Position numbers and translations under genes: made by a program. The notes beneath the pieces are model-generated. The model was not told the DNA's origin. It saw only the letters and a list, made by a program, of their open reading frames with translations, and did not search any database. Positions 7,464 through 15,449 of a stretch of DNA of 20,769 bases are shown here, piece by piece. Positions within the stretch are counted from its first letter, which is position 1, and every line of letters starts with the position of its first letter. The DNA comes from Spirochaeta sp. (GTDB taxonomy: Bacteria > Spirochaetota > Spirochaetia > DSM-2461), in the NCBI GenBank assembly GCA_030592625.1, contig JAUVIY010000010.1, forward strand, positions 1-20,769, read 5' to 3'.

Positions 7464-7714
7464 GGGTGGGAATCATCAGCATCGCTATCTATAAAGTGGA
7501 GAAAGTCAATCAGGTGAATCAAATCATTACTGAGAACAGTTTCATCGTTCTGGGTAGAATGGGAATGCCCTTACAAGAGCGGTCTATGAAGCTCATATCT
7601 CTGATTGTAGAAGGAAATACCGACGTTATCGGTCGAATGGCTGGGCAGATCGGAGAAATCGATGGGGTAGAAATTCAATCCATGCTGATTAAAGAATTAA
7701 ACAAGAAAGGGTGA
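7460..7714 (+). CDS. TM1266-family iron-only hydrogenase system putative regulator
   Basis: An 84-residue protein with the TM1266 pattern: an N-terminal IISIAIYKVEKVNQVNQIIT, then FIVLGRMGMPLQERSMKLISLIVEG, where GRMGxPxxERxxxxIS is the family hallmark, then DVIGRMAGQIGEIDGVEIQ. Known members form a small ACT/NikR-C-like domain and usually sit beside [FeFe]-hydrogenase maturation genes (hydE, hydF, hydG). They have been proposed to be regulators but have no DNA-binding domain. Here no hyd gene is in the window; instead it is the last gene of a metal-importer operon and overlaps the ATPase stop by ATGA, so co-translation is very likely. Confidence 0.85.
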   Translation: MRVGIISIAIYKVEKVNQVNQIITENSFIVLGRMGMPLQERSMKLISLIVEGNTDVIGRMAGQIGEIDGVEIQSMLIKELNKKG

Positions 7715-7816
7715 ATATTCACCTGACGCGATATTCTACAGTTCCATTGCTGCTTGCTCCCTTACGCCAGCAGGATTAAACTGTATATAAAGTCACCGCG
7801 CCAGAGGTCAACAGCA

Positions 7817-8953
7817 ATGAAAATCGTCATCGCATCCGATTCCTACAAGGGAAGCAATACCAGTCTCAAAGTAGCCGGACTCATCGAGAAAGGGGCTAAG
7901 GCCGTATTCCCCGACGCCGAGTATGTGAAAATTCCCATCGCCGACGGCGGGGAGGGAACGGTGGAAGCCCTGGTGAGCGGATTGGGCGGTGAAACGGTAA
8001 CGGTGAAAGCGGAAGACCCCCTTGGACGACCGGTTGACGCGTTCTACGGCATCGTGGACGGCAAGGCGGTTCTGGAAATGGCTGCGGCCAGCGGATTACC
8101 GCTGTTGACCGCCGATGAGAAGAACCCCCGGATCACCAGCACTTACGGAACCGGACAGGTCCTCCTGGCCGCCCTGAAAGCCGGGTACCGGGACATCACC
8201 ATAGGTATCGGAGGCAGCGCCACAAACGACGGGGGTGCGGGCCTTGCCCAGGCCCTCGGATTCCGGCTCCTTGGAACCGATGGCGCGGAACTTTCCCGGG
8301 GCGGAGCGGCCCTCGCGAATCTCGCAGCAGTGGATGATTCAAGGGTAAGCCCGCTGCTCAAGGATGCGAAAATTCACGTGGCCTGTGACGTGGACAATCC
8401 CCTGCTCGGGGAACACGGCGCATCGGCAGTCTACGGACCTCAGAAAGGGGCCGACCCCGGGATGGTGAAAGAACTCGACGCCGCCCTCGAATGCATGGCG
8501 GACGTTGTGGAGAAGTGGAAGGGGCAATCCATGAGGGATATTCCCGGAACCGGAGCCGCCGGCGGTCTGGGATTCGGCCTGACAGCCTTCTGTAACGCGA
8601 TAATCAAGAGCGGCATTGACACGATACTGGATCTGGTGGATTTCGAAGCGAAAATCGCCGGAGCCGACCTGGTGATTACCGGGGAAGGGAAAATCGACGG
8701 CCAGTCCATCAGGGGCAAGGTGCCTATCGGTGTAGCCGCCCGCTCAGGCCCGGCGGGTGTCCCGGTCCTGGCCGTTGTCGGAGACATCGGAAAAGGCGCC
8801 TCTGCCGTATACGGTTATGGGATCGACTCCATCATGAGTACGGTAGACAAGGCCATGCCTCTGGAGGAAGCCATTGCCCGCTCGGCCGAATGCCTGGTTG
8901 ATGCCGCCGAACGGGCCTGCCGGATGATACGTATCGGGATTAAGATTGCCTGA
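7817..8953 (+). CDS. Glycerate kinase (GlxK/GarK family)
   Basis: A 378-residue cytoplasmic kinase that phosphorylates D-glycerate with ATP; members of this family usually make 2-phosphoglycerate. Family features: N-terminal MKIVIASDSYKGS, IADGGEGTVEALV near residue 48, GIGGSATNDGGAGLAQALGFRLL near 134, and a C-terminal DLVITGEGKIDGQSIRGKVPIGVA block near 288. The ATG at 7817 is preferred: it has AGAGG 9 nt upstream and the family N-terminus. An in-frame ATG-like start 63 nt upstream would add a non-conserved tail. A TATATAAAG box near 7790 could be a -10, but no good -35 accompanies it. The GC content is clearly higher than in the importer operon before it. It is a single gene, convergent with the AsmA-like gene. 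Confidence 0.95.
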   Translation: MKIVIASDSYKGSNTSLKVAGLIEKGAKAVFPDAEYVKIPIADGGEGTVEALVSGLGGETVTVKAEDPLGRPVDAFYGIVDGKAVLEMAAASGLPLLTADEKNPRITSTYGTGQVLLAALKAGYRDITIGIGGSATNDGGAGLAQALGFRLLGTDGAELSRGGAALANLAAVDDSRVSPLLKDAKIHVACDVDNPLLGEHGASAVYGPQKGADPGMVKELDAALECMADVVEKWKGQSMRDIPGTGAAGGLGFGLTAFCNAIIKSGIDTILDLVDFEAKIAGADLVITGEGKIDGQSIRGKVPIGVAARSGPAGVPVLAVVGDIGKGASAVYGYGIDSIMSTVDKAMPLEEAIARSAECLVDAAERACRMIRIGIKIA

Positions 8954-9000
8954 AAGTAATATGGCGAGTAACACAGCAGGAGTTTCCCGAGGGATATCAG

Positions 9001-9097
9001 TGTGGTGTCCCGGTAATTCGCACTCATAAGCAGCTCCCGGACAGTCCCACTCCCGGAATATGACGCTCATATACGAAGGTATTTCCGGGACACCACA
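9001..9097. repeat. Long inverted repeat between convergent genes
   Basis: TGTGGTGTCCCGG (9001-9013) is the exact reverse complement of 9085-9097, which abuts the stop codon of the AsmA-like gene. The 71-nt interior holds further symmetry: CTCCCGGA occurs twice (9034-9041, 9050-9057), the second pairing with TCCGGGA in the right arm, and ATATGA/TCATAT form a small hairpin around 9059-9073. There is no T-run, so it is not a canonical intrinsic terminator. It could be a bidirectional transcription block or an mRNA 3'-end stabiliser. Confidence 0.6.
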
Positions 9098-12000
9098 TCA
9101 GTTCTCCCGTCTGATCCGGCGGTCGTTACGCCGGTTCCAACGGTCTTCCAGGCGTTCACGTCCACGTTTACCAATACCGATGATGATATCTTCCGGTGTA
9201 CCCACCACATTGATGGTTGTGCGGCTCCGCCCGGAGTTCTCGGCATTGATGATTTCATCTTCCACTCCGTCGTCCCCTCCACCGAATATCATCCCGGTGA
9301 CGACATCATCGATGACGGAATTGGGAACCGTGACGCTGTAGCTCATGAAGGAATCCACGGTGCTGTAGCCCTCCAATTCCAGGTAGCCGAGAGTGGATCC
9401 CACCGCAGTCCTTGGAATATCGAGTCGCCCGTCGGCGAGCTCCGCCCTGATTCTGAGGGTATCGAGGCGAACGTCTCTCATGTTCCGGTTCCTGAAACGA
9501 TCGGCAATGGCCACGAAGGGAGGGAACTCCACCAGACGTCCTCCTGCCAGAACCACCTTCACATCCATGACGGATCGGCTCAAATCGATTGACAGGTCCG
9601 GATTCACCACAGCATCCAACCCGACCCGGCCGTCCAGGACGCCTTTCACCATTTTTCCGAGATTCACAGTTTCTTTCCCATTATTTATGGGAATCATGGA
9701 ATCCTCGAGTCTGATTTCATCGAGGGTTACATCCGCTTTCAAAAAGATGCTGTCGGTCCGGGATAAATCAATTGTACCGTCGACACCGGCCCGCCCCTCT
9801 TTTTCACCACTGAAGGAGATATCTTCGAGACGCACGATACCGTCTGACGACAAACCCATCGTTCCGCCGATATCCCTCCAATGAATTGGAGTCATCAGAA
9901 ATTCGGAAACATGCAGATCCAGGCTCACATTCGGATAAGTGCCGCGGCCAAGTTCCCATTGTCCGCCTGGTTCCGATCCTCCGGGTTCCGGCTCCTCTCG
10001 TTTCTTGATGAAATCCGACATGTCCAGGTAATCAGAGTCAAGAACGAGGTTCCCGGTTATCCGGCCCATGTCCAGTGTCTGCAGAGCCTCCAGGTCGTTC
10101 AGATATCCGTGGGCCGTGAAGACACTTTGCCCCAGCCGGCCGGTCAAAACGGACAGATCCGCACGATTGTCTCGGGACAACAGGTCGAAAGTCAATAAAT
10201 ACGGCAACTGACGAAGCATGGAACGGCCGGAGAATTCATGCAGTGTCCACCGTCCCTCGGGCCAGCTGCCTAGGGATTCGAACCAGTCGGAATTCTCGAA
10301 GCTGAGCTCCAGATCCACTAAAACATCATTCAAACTCCGGTTCAACCAGGAATCATCATCCACCACGGAGGTGGGGAGAAAATCCGCTACGGTCAACCTG
10401 GAAGATTTGAGTACAAGATGCGAAGTAACGGTTCCCGCCTCGTTTCCCCTGAGCAGGTATTCGTACCCATCCAACCCGATCTCCAGACTCACGTCGCTGC
10501 CTTGAAGCCGGCCCCTGAGATCTGCGGTGAGCCCGTCGGAAATCTCGATACCGCCAGAGAAATCGCTCAACACCTTACCGGTTTTGGGAACCCGCGCCTT
10601 AAGTTCGATAATGCGGTAGGCTCCTTTCGGAAGGGGGGCGGCCGATCGGAGAGCTTCGGCGGTGGTGTCGAATACCAGACCCAGGGAAACGTCTTCCAGA
10701 TCCCGGTCCCAGGAAGCCGCCACAACGGGATCCTCGAACAAAGCCGATGGGTTGATCAAGGGCGATGTGATATCCAGGCCGAATCGCAACGGACCCTCTC
10801 CGCCGAGAAGAAGGGGCCAGACATCCCCGAAGAATCCGTTCAGGGATATCTCGCCGATATCGGTAACAGCCTCAAGATTGTGGATTTCCATGAAACCGTC
10901 TTCCAGGGTAAACAACAGATCCAGATTCTGTATGCCGGATCCACTTGCCGGCAGAATGTACCTGAAGTCGGAAAGGTGGATTATTCCACCCTCCCGCTCC
11001 CTTTCCCTCAAGCGTCCGGTATCATCAAAACGGCCGGCAACATCGACATCGACTTCAATCTCACCGGCGAGGGATTCGGAACCGGGGAAATTGAAGAATG
11101 AGGCCAGTGAAAACAAGTTGAGTCGGGCATCAAGGTCCAGCATCACCCTGGGAGCTTTCGGATTCATCAGGGTGAAATTCGCATGAATATCTCCATCGGG
11201 CAACCTGGCATTCAAATCCTTCAGATCCAGAGAGATTTCACCTTCGCCGATGCGGGCTATCAGTTCAAAACCGATATCCCCCATCACCATGCCCGTCGGC
11301 ACATGCCTGAGACCGAAGTCATCGCAAACGACATCCAGTCTCATCCGGGGCCGGCCCGACAGAGGGCCATCAAGATAAGCATCGATGACAATCTCACCGT
11401 TCCCTTCAGGAACGACATCACCCAGCTCGACACCGGGAGGAAGAAAGGTGAGCAGCAGGTCTGTGTCGGTACCCCTGGCTTCCAGGAGGAGATCGGCTTC
11501 ATAGGGGTGAAAAAGGGCCGCTTGCCCTCCAAATTTGATCCGTGCCCCCTGAACATCGAGTATACCCGTCTTCACGACGGCTACCCCTTCTTTCATGTCA
11601 ATATCCAGGTCCAGCTGGTATCGTTTGCCCTTGAAGTAACCGGGTCCAAGGCTATCTGATTGGATGTCGGAGAAAGCTGAAGCCAATGCGATATTTCCGT
11701 TTGCCCCGACTCTGACAATGTCCATATCGAGGTATTCCAGCAGAATCGAAACCGATGCACCATTTTGATAGACCCCGGCACGGCAGTTTTCGAACCGGAC
11801 ACCCTTCACATCCGCCGACCAATGCCTCCACCGACCCTCAGAATTATCGGTTTCTTCCCTTTGCTCGGGATCAGGCAGTCCTCCGGTCGATTCAAGACCC
11901 AGGGCATCAAGCAGGTTGATACCCCCTGAGTCATCCATACGCAGTTCCACTTTCACATCACTCAGGACAAGAGACTGCACTTCAATCCGGTGCCTGATGA

Positions 12001-12304
12001 GGGCCAGGGGATTCACCTCCGCACCTATTTCGCCGGCCCGGATCACCTCGACGCCTTTTTCATCGATAAGAACAACCTCATCCAGTCGCAAAGAAAGGCG
12101 TGTGAAGAAACGCCGCCAGCTGAGTTCACCGTCCCCGATAATGATAGTACCGGGTATGGTTTCGTTCACCCGTTCAAGCAGAGAGATGGTAATGGACCGC
12201 CGGAAAATCCAGACTCCTCCGGCCAGCAGCAATACGAGAGCCATGAGACCCATGGGCAGTGCAATCGCCAGGATCGTCAGTTTTTTCCACCGTCGTTCAG
12301 CCAA
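9098..12304 (-). CDS. AsmA/TamB-like large envelope protein
   Basis: A 1068-residue protein with an N-terminal membrane anchor (basic MAERRWKK, hydrophobic segment residues 9-34) and a long periplasmic body rich in short beta-strand repeats (VDLELSFENSDW, LSLDLKDLNARL, ISLNGFFGDVW and similar). This is the architecture of AsmA, YhdP and TamB proteins, which form hydrophobic grooves that carry phospholipids between the inner and outer membranes. Its C-terminal 'LRIRAELADGRLDIPRTAVGS' region matches the AsmA C-terminal domain pattern. The start codon is TTG at 12302-12304, chosen because GGGAG lies 6 nt upstream and no ATG precedes the anchor. The gene is divergent from uup. A role in outer-membrane lipid supply is inferred from family only. 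Confidence 0.8.
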   Translation of the reverse strand: MAERRWKKLTILAIALPMGLMALVLLLAGGVWIFRRSITISLLERVNETIPGTIIIGDGELSWRRFFTRLSLRLDEVVLIDEKGVEVIRAGEIGAEVNPLALIRHRIEVQSLVLSDVKVELRMDDSGGINLLDALGLESTGGLPDPEQREETDNSEGRWRHWSADVKGVRFENCRAGVYQNGASVSILLEYLDMDIVRVGANGNIALASAFSDIQSDSLGPGYFKGKRYQLDLDIDMKEGVAVVKTGILDVQGARIKFGGQAALFHPYEADLLLEARGTDTDLLLTFLPPGVELGDVVPEGNGEIVIDAYLDGPLSGRPRMRLDVVCDDFGLRHVPTGMVMGDIGFELIARIGEGEISLDLKDLNARLPDGDIHANFTLMNPKAPRVMLDLDARLNLFSLASFFNFPGSESLAGEIEVDVDVAGRFDDTGRLREREREGGIIHLSDFRYILPASGSGIQNLDLLFTLEDGFMEIHNLEAVTDIGEISLNGFFGDVWPLLLGGEGPLRFGLDITSPLINPSALFEDPVVAASWDRDLEDVSLGLVFDTTAEALRSAAPLPKGAYRIIELKARVPKTGKVLSDFSGGIEISDGLTADLRGRLQGSDVSLEIGLDGYEYLLRGNEAGTVTSHLVLKSSRLTVADFLPTSVVDDDSWLNRSLNDVLVDLELSFENSDWFESLGSWPEGRWTLHEFSGRSMLRQLPYLLTFDLLSRDNRADLSVLTGRLGQSVFTAHGYLNDLEALQTLDMGRITGNLVLDSDYLDMSDFIKKREEPEPGGSEPGGQWELGRGTYPNVSLDLHVSEFLMTPIHWRDIGGTMGLSSDGIVRLEDISFSGEKEGRAGVDGTIDLSRTDSIFLKADVTLDEIRLEDSMIPINNGKETVNLGKMVKGVLDGRVGLDAVVNPDLSIDLSRSVMDVKVVLAGGRLVEFPPFVAIADRFRNRNMRDVRLDTLRIRAELADGRLDIPRTAVGSTLGYLELEGYSTVDSFMSYSVTVPNSVIDDVVTGMIFGGGDDGVEDEIINAENSGRSRTTINVVGTPEDIIIGIGKRGRERLEDRWNRRNDRRIRREN

Positions 12305-12321
12305 GGTTCACTCCCATATTC

Positions 12322-12352
12322 AGTATAGGCCATTCCTTGTCCAGCCCGACAA
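12322..12352 (-). promoter_or_regulatory. Candidate promoter of the AsmA-like gene
   Basis: On the minus strand TTGTCG (12347-12352) and TATACT (12322-12327) are separated by 19 nt. The -10 is good and the spacing long. Its -35 overlaps the right arm of the dyad shared with the uup promoter. Confidence 0.35.
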
Positions 12353-12353
12353 G
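12336..12353. promoter_or_regulatory. Dyad covering the -35 boxes of two divergent promoters
   Basis: CTTGTC (12336-12341), six bases, then GACAAG (12348-12353): a perfect inverted repeat in which each arm carries the -35 hexamer of one of the divergent promoters. It could be an operator co-regulating the AsmA-like gene and uup, or simply a by-product of two facing -35 boxes. Confidence 0.4.
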
Positions 12354-12365
12354 TGTCGCTATCAT
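12337..12365 (+). promoter_or_regulatory. Promoter of uup, probably giving a leaderless mRNA
   Basis: TTGTCC (12337-12342), a 17-nt spacer and TATCAT (12360-12365) form a good sigma-70 promoter. The ATG at 12374 begins only 8 nt after the -10, about where transcription should start, and no Shine-Dalgarno precedes it. Confidence 0.55.
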
Positions 12366-12373
12366 GGCTCATT

Positions 12374-14230
12374 ATGAATCTTCTCTCCCTCACCGACGTA
12401 TCCCTCACACTGGGGGACACAGAGTTATTCAGCAATGTCACTCTCGGCATCGACTCAGGAGAGCACATTGGATTCATCGGTCCAAACGGGGCGGGAAAGT
12501 CTACTTTACTGTCGATTCTCACCGGTAAACGCCTGCCTGATACCGGGACTCAGCATCGGCGCAGCGATCTGAAAATCGCCTATCTGCCCCAGATTCCCGA
12601 GATTCCCGAAGCTGCGACGGTTGCCGATCTGGTGTTCCGCAGCAATGATCCCAAAGCCGCTCTGGTACGGCGGTACGAATCGCTGCTGGAGCATTACAAC
12701 GAAGAGAAACATGAGGAACTGACCGAACTCCAGGCCCGGATGGACCATGAAAATGCATGGAACATCGAGAACACCTATCATTCGTTTTTAACGGAACTTG
12801 GGATACATGACCTCTCGCGACGGGCGGATACATTGTCCGGTGGTGAACTGAGGAAGGCGGACATGGCGCGGGTACTGGCTTCCGGCGCCGATCTGCTTCT
12901 CCTGGACGAACCGACCAACCACCTCGACCTGGAAACCGTCGAGTGGCTGGAAGGCTGGCTGAAAACCGGCAAACGCAGCTATATCCTGGTCACCCACGAC
13001 CGCAGTTTTCTCGACCGCTCCTGCGACGTTATCCTCGAGCTTGAGGACCGTACCCTCCGAAAATATCCCGGGAACTGGTCCACCTACCTCGCAGCCAAGA
13101 CAAAGCGCCTTGAGGAGGAGGAGAAGGCTGCGGATAAACGTACCAACATCCTCCGCCGGGAAATGGAATGGGCCTCCAGACAGCCCAGGGCCCGGGCAAC
13201 CAAAGACAAGAAACGTCTCTCCCGAATTGAAGATCTTCAGGACGCCCCCCAGGCCGATCTTCAACGCATGACCGAGTTCTCCGCCAGAGGCCGCAGGCTG
13301 GGAAAGAAAGTCCTGGAACTGGTGAGCGTCGAGAAATCCCGGGGAGGCCGGAAAGTCATCGCACCCTTCTCCTACAGTTTCAAAAGGGGCGAGAGAATCG
13401 GCGTCGCCGGGCCGAACGGCGCCGGTAAAACCACCTTGTTGTCCCTGGTATCCGGACTGCTGTCCCAGGACGACGGACGCATCGACGCCGGTGTGAACAC
13501 CCGGTTCGCCGTTCTGGATCAGTCCCCGCTGAAAGCCGATGAATCACTCAATGTGCTGGAGTACATGAAGAAGGAAGCCGACAATGTCCGCAACACCGCC
13601 GGTGAACTGGTGGATGCGGGCAGATGGCTGGAACGATTCGGATTCCCCGCCGCCGCCCGGCGCCGTAAGATCCGTTATGTATCGGGCGGAGAGCGGCGAC
13701 GGCTGCAGCTTATCCGGCTCCTCATGAAGGAACCCAACTTCCTCATCCTCGACGAACCCACCAACGACCTGGACCTGGTTACACTGGGATTACTGGAACA
13801 GTTTCTCGAGGAGTTCGAGGGCTGTCTGCTGGTTGTATCCCACGACAGAACCTTCCTGGAACACATCGTGGACTATTTCTTAATCCTCGACGGCAGCGGT
13901 TCGGTCCTGGGTTTCTCAGGAAGCTGGTCCGAATACCGTGAAACATTGAAAGACAACCCCGGGAAACGCCGGATATCCACGACCGATGCGGCTAAACCTG
14001 CGCGAATACCGAAAAAAGGACTAAACTTCAAAGAGAAGAAGGAAATGGACGATCTGATGGAAGACATTCTCCTTCTTGAAGAGGAGCTGGCCGAATTGGA
14101 ACGATTCTTCTCCCTTCCCAATCCCGATCCCGATGAACTGGCCGCAGCAGGGAGGCGTCATGATCCCCTGCGGAAGGAAATCGCACTCAAAACCGCCGGC
14201 TGGGAAGATCTGGCGGGCCGGGACGAATGA
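12374..14230 (+). CDS. uup: ABC-F ATPase, Uup type
   Basis: A 618-residue soluble protein with two ABC domains and no membrane segments. Domain 1 has Walker A GPNGAGKS (residues 36-43), signature LSGGELRKADMAR and Walker B LLLLDEPTNHLDLE. Domain 2 has GPNGAGKTTLL, VSGGERRRLQLIRLL and FLILDEPTNDLDL. The linker holds EWASRQPRARATKDKKRL, matching the 'WlrrgvkARrtK' linker of Uup, and the end is a charged coiled-coil tail (EKKEMDDLMEDILLLEEELAELERF), as in Uup. ABC-F proteins of this type bind ribosomes or branched DNA; Uup is linked to transposon-excision control and translation. The start ATG at 12374 gives the family N-terminus MNLLSLTDVSL; a GTG 21 nt upstream is less likely. Its stop overlaps the next gene by ATGA. 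Confidence 0.9.
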   Translation: MNLLSLTDVSLTLGDTELFSNVTLGIDSGEHIGFIGPNGAGKSTLLSILTGKRLPDTGTQHRRSDLKIAYLPQIPEIPEAATVADLVFRSNDPKAALVRRYESLLEHYNEEKHEELTELQARMDHENAWNIENTYHSFLTELGIHDLSRRADTLSGGELRKADMARVLASGADLLLLDEPTNHLDLETVEWLEGWLKTGKRSYILVTHDRSFLDRSCDVILELEDRTLRKYPGNWSTYLAAKTKRLEEEEKAADKRTNILRREMEWASRQPRARATKDKKRLSRIEDLQDAPQADLQRMTEFSARGRRLGKKVLELVSVEKSRGGRKVIAPFSYSFKRGERIGVAGPNGAGKTTLLSLVSGLLSQDDGRIDAGVNTRFAVLDQSPLKADESLNVLEYMKKEADNVRNTAGELVDAGRWLERFGFPAAARRRKIRYVSGGERRRLQLIRLLMKEPNFLILDEPTNDLDLVTLGLLEQFLEEFEGCLLVVSHDRTFLEHIVDYFLILDGSGSVLGFSGSWSEYRETLKDNPGKRRISTTDAAKPARIPKKGLNFKEKKEMDDLMEDILLLEEELAELERFFSLPNPDPDELAAAGRRHDPLRKEIALKTAGWEDLAGRDE

Positions 14231-15324
14231 TGCCCCGAAGGATACCGGCCGCTCTGCCCCTGGCTATGATTCCTGTCATTGCTGCAGTCCTCCTGTTCAT
14301 CCCCGGAACGGTGAATGCCGCCCCCCCGGGTGATGAACCGGCTCTGGGACCCCTTGGCGGGCGGAATGTCTACGCTCCTCACCTGCCATGGTTCAGCTTC
14401 ACCGCCGACTCTGCAGCCGCCCTTCCGGCGGGTACTATCAGGACCGGAACCGCCATCTATGTTCTTAACGAATTCAGCTCATACCCCTTCGACCCGGAAG
14501 ATCCCGCGTATTTGCCGTTGGAACCCGATGGAAGACTCGACCCCGACGACCAGGACGATCTGACGGCTATGGATTACGAAAGTACGATCTGGGAACTCAG
14601 CATTGACTGGCAGGCCATGCCCGCCTGGCGTTTCAGCGCCGACTGGCGTCTCCATGCCCGTTACGGCGGATACCTCGACGGCGTCATCGAATGGTGGCAC
14701 AGCGCGCTGGGGGTATCCAATGCCGGAAGGGAGTACTTCTCCCATAACCGCTCGTACTGGGATATCGGGAGTTCCACAGGAACATCCTGGTCCGGAGAGG
14801 GCAGTGTTGTGGGAGCCGGCGACCTGGATCTGCAGGCCGTCTGGTCGTTCCGGAGCGGCCCGAAGCTCATCCTGGCCGCCGGCGGGGCATTCAAGATTCC
14901 GACAGGCCGAAAGGATGGTGGTTTCAGTTCCGGTTATCCGGATATCGGTGCGGAATTCCTGGTTGACTGGCGTCCCTGGAATCGCTGGGCCTTCTACCTT
15001 AATACAGGAATCATCATCCCCTTCGGTGGCGAAGGACGTATGATGGGTCAGTTCATCCCGGCGATGGAATTCCGGGCCACCCGGGGACTGTCCATACTGG
15101 TTCAGATGAATATTCAGACTTCACCGGTCGTTGGAATCGAAGAGTACATTCACCCCATATTCGGACGATCCACCATGTTTGCCCTGCCCCAGACCGATAT
15201 CAAAGTCGGACTCAAGGGCCGCTCCGGCCGATTCGGCTGGCAATTCTATGTGGAAGAGGATCCCCTCACCTGGGAGGGACCCGACATCCTGTTCTTCTTC
15301 GGCGCGGACTGGAGCTTCAGATAA
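14227..15324 (+). CDS. DUF3187-family outer-membrane protein
   Basis: A 365-residue exported protein. The signal peptide spans about residues 1-31 (hydrophobic IPVIAAVLLFIPG, cleavage after VNA). The mature part alternates aromatic and polar residues in strands typical of an outer-membrane beta-barrel, with LGPLGGRNVYAPHLPWFSF at the start, a IEWWHSALG segment, a GAGDLDLQAVWSF strand and a terminal ILFFFGADWSFR ending in aromatic-X-Arg. These features fit DUF3187 (function unknown). It overlaps uup by ATGA, so the two are co-translated; why an ABC-F protein is coupled to a barrel protein is not clear. A second in-frame ATG follows the first immediately. Confidence 0.75.
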   Translation: MMPRRIPAALPLAMIPVIAAVLLFIPGTVNAAPPGDEPALGPLGGRNVYAPHLPWFSFTADSAAALPAGTIRTGTAIYVLNEFSSYPFDPEDPAYLPLEPDGRLDPDDQDDLTAMDYESTIWELSIDWQAMPAWRFSADWRLHARYGGYLDGVIEWWHSALGVSNAGREYFSHNRSYWDIGSSTGTSWSGEGSVVGAGDLDLQAVWSFRSGPKLILAAGGAFKIPTGRKDGGFSSGYPDIGAEFLVDWRPWNRWAFYLNTGIIIPFGGEGRMMGQFIPAMEFRATRGLSILVQMNIQTSPVVGIEEYIHPIFGRSTMFALPQTDIKVGLKGRSGRFGWQFYVEEDPLTWEGPDILFFFGADWSFR

Positions 15325-15449
15325 GCCGGTGTTCATCATCACGACTGGGTAAGGCTGACCCGGACCCGGAAGCCTTCGACGCTGAAGATGCTGTACTTGC
15401 TGATTTTACAGATGATTGCCCTCAAAAGAATAAACATGGATAAAATGAG

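Noticed and set aside
12374..14230. Antibiotic-resistance ABC-F protein.
   Set aside because: The linker and the coiled-coil tail match Uup, and the chromosomal envelope-gene context gives no sign of a resistance function.
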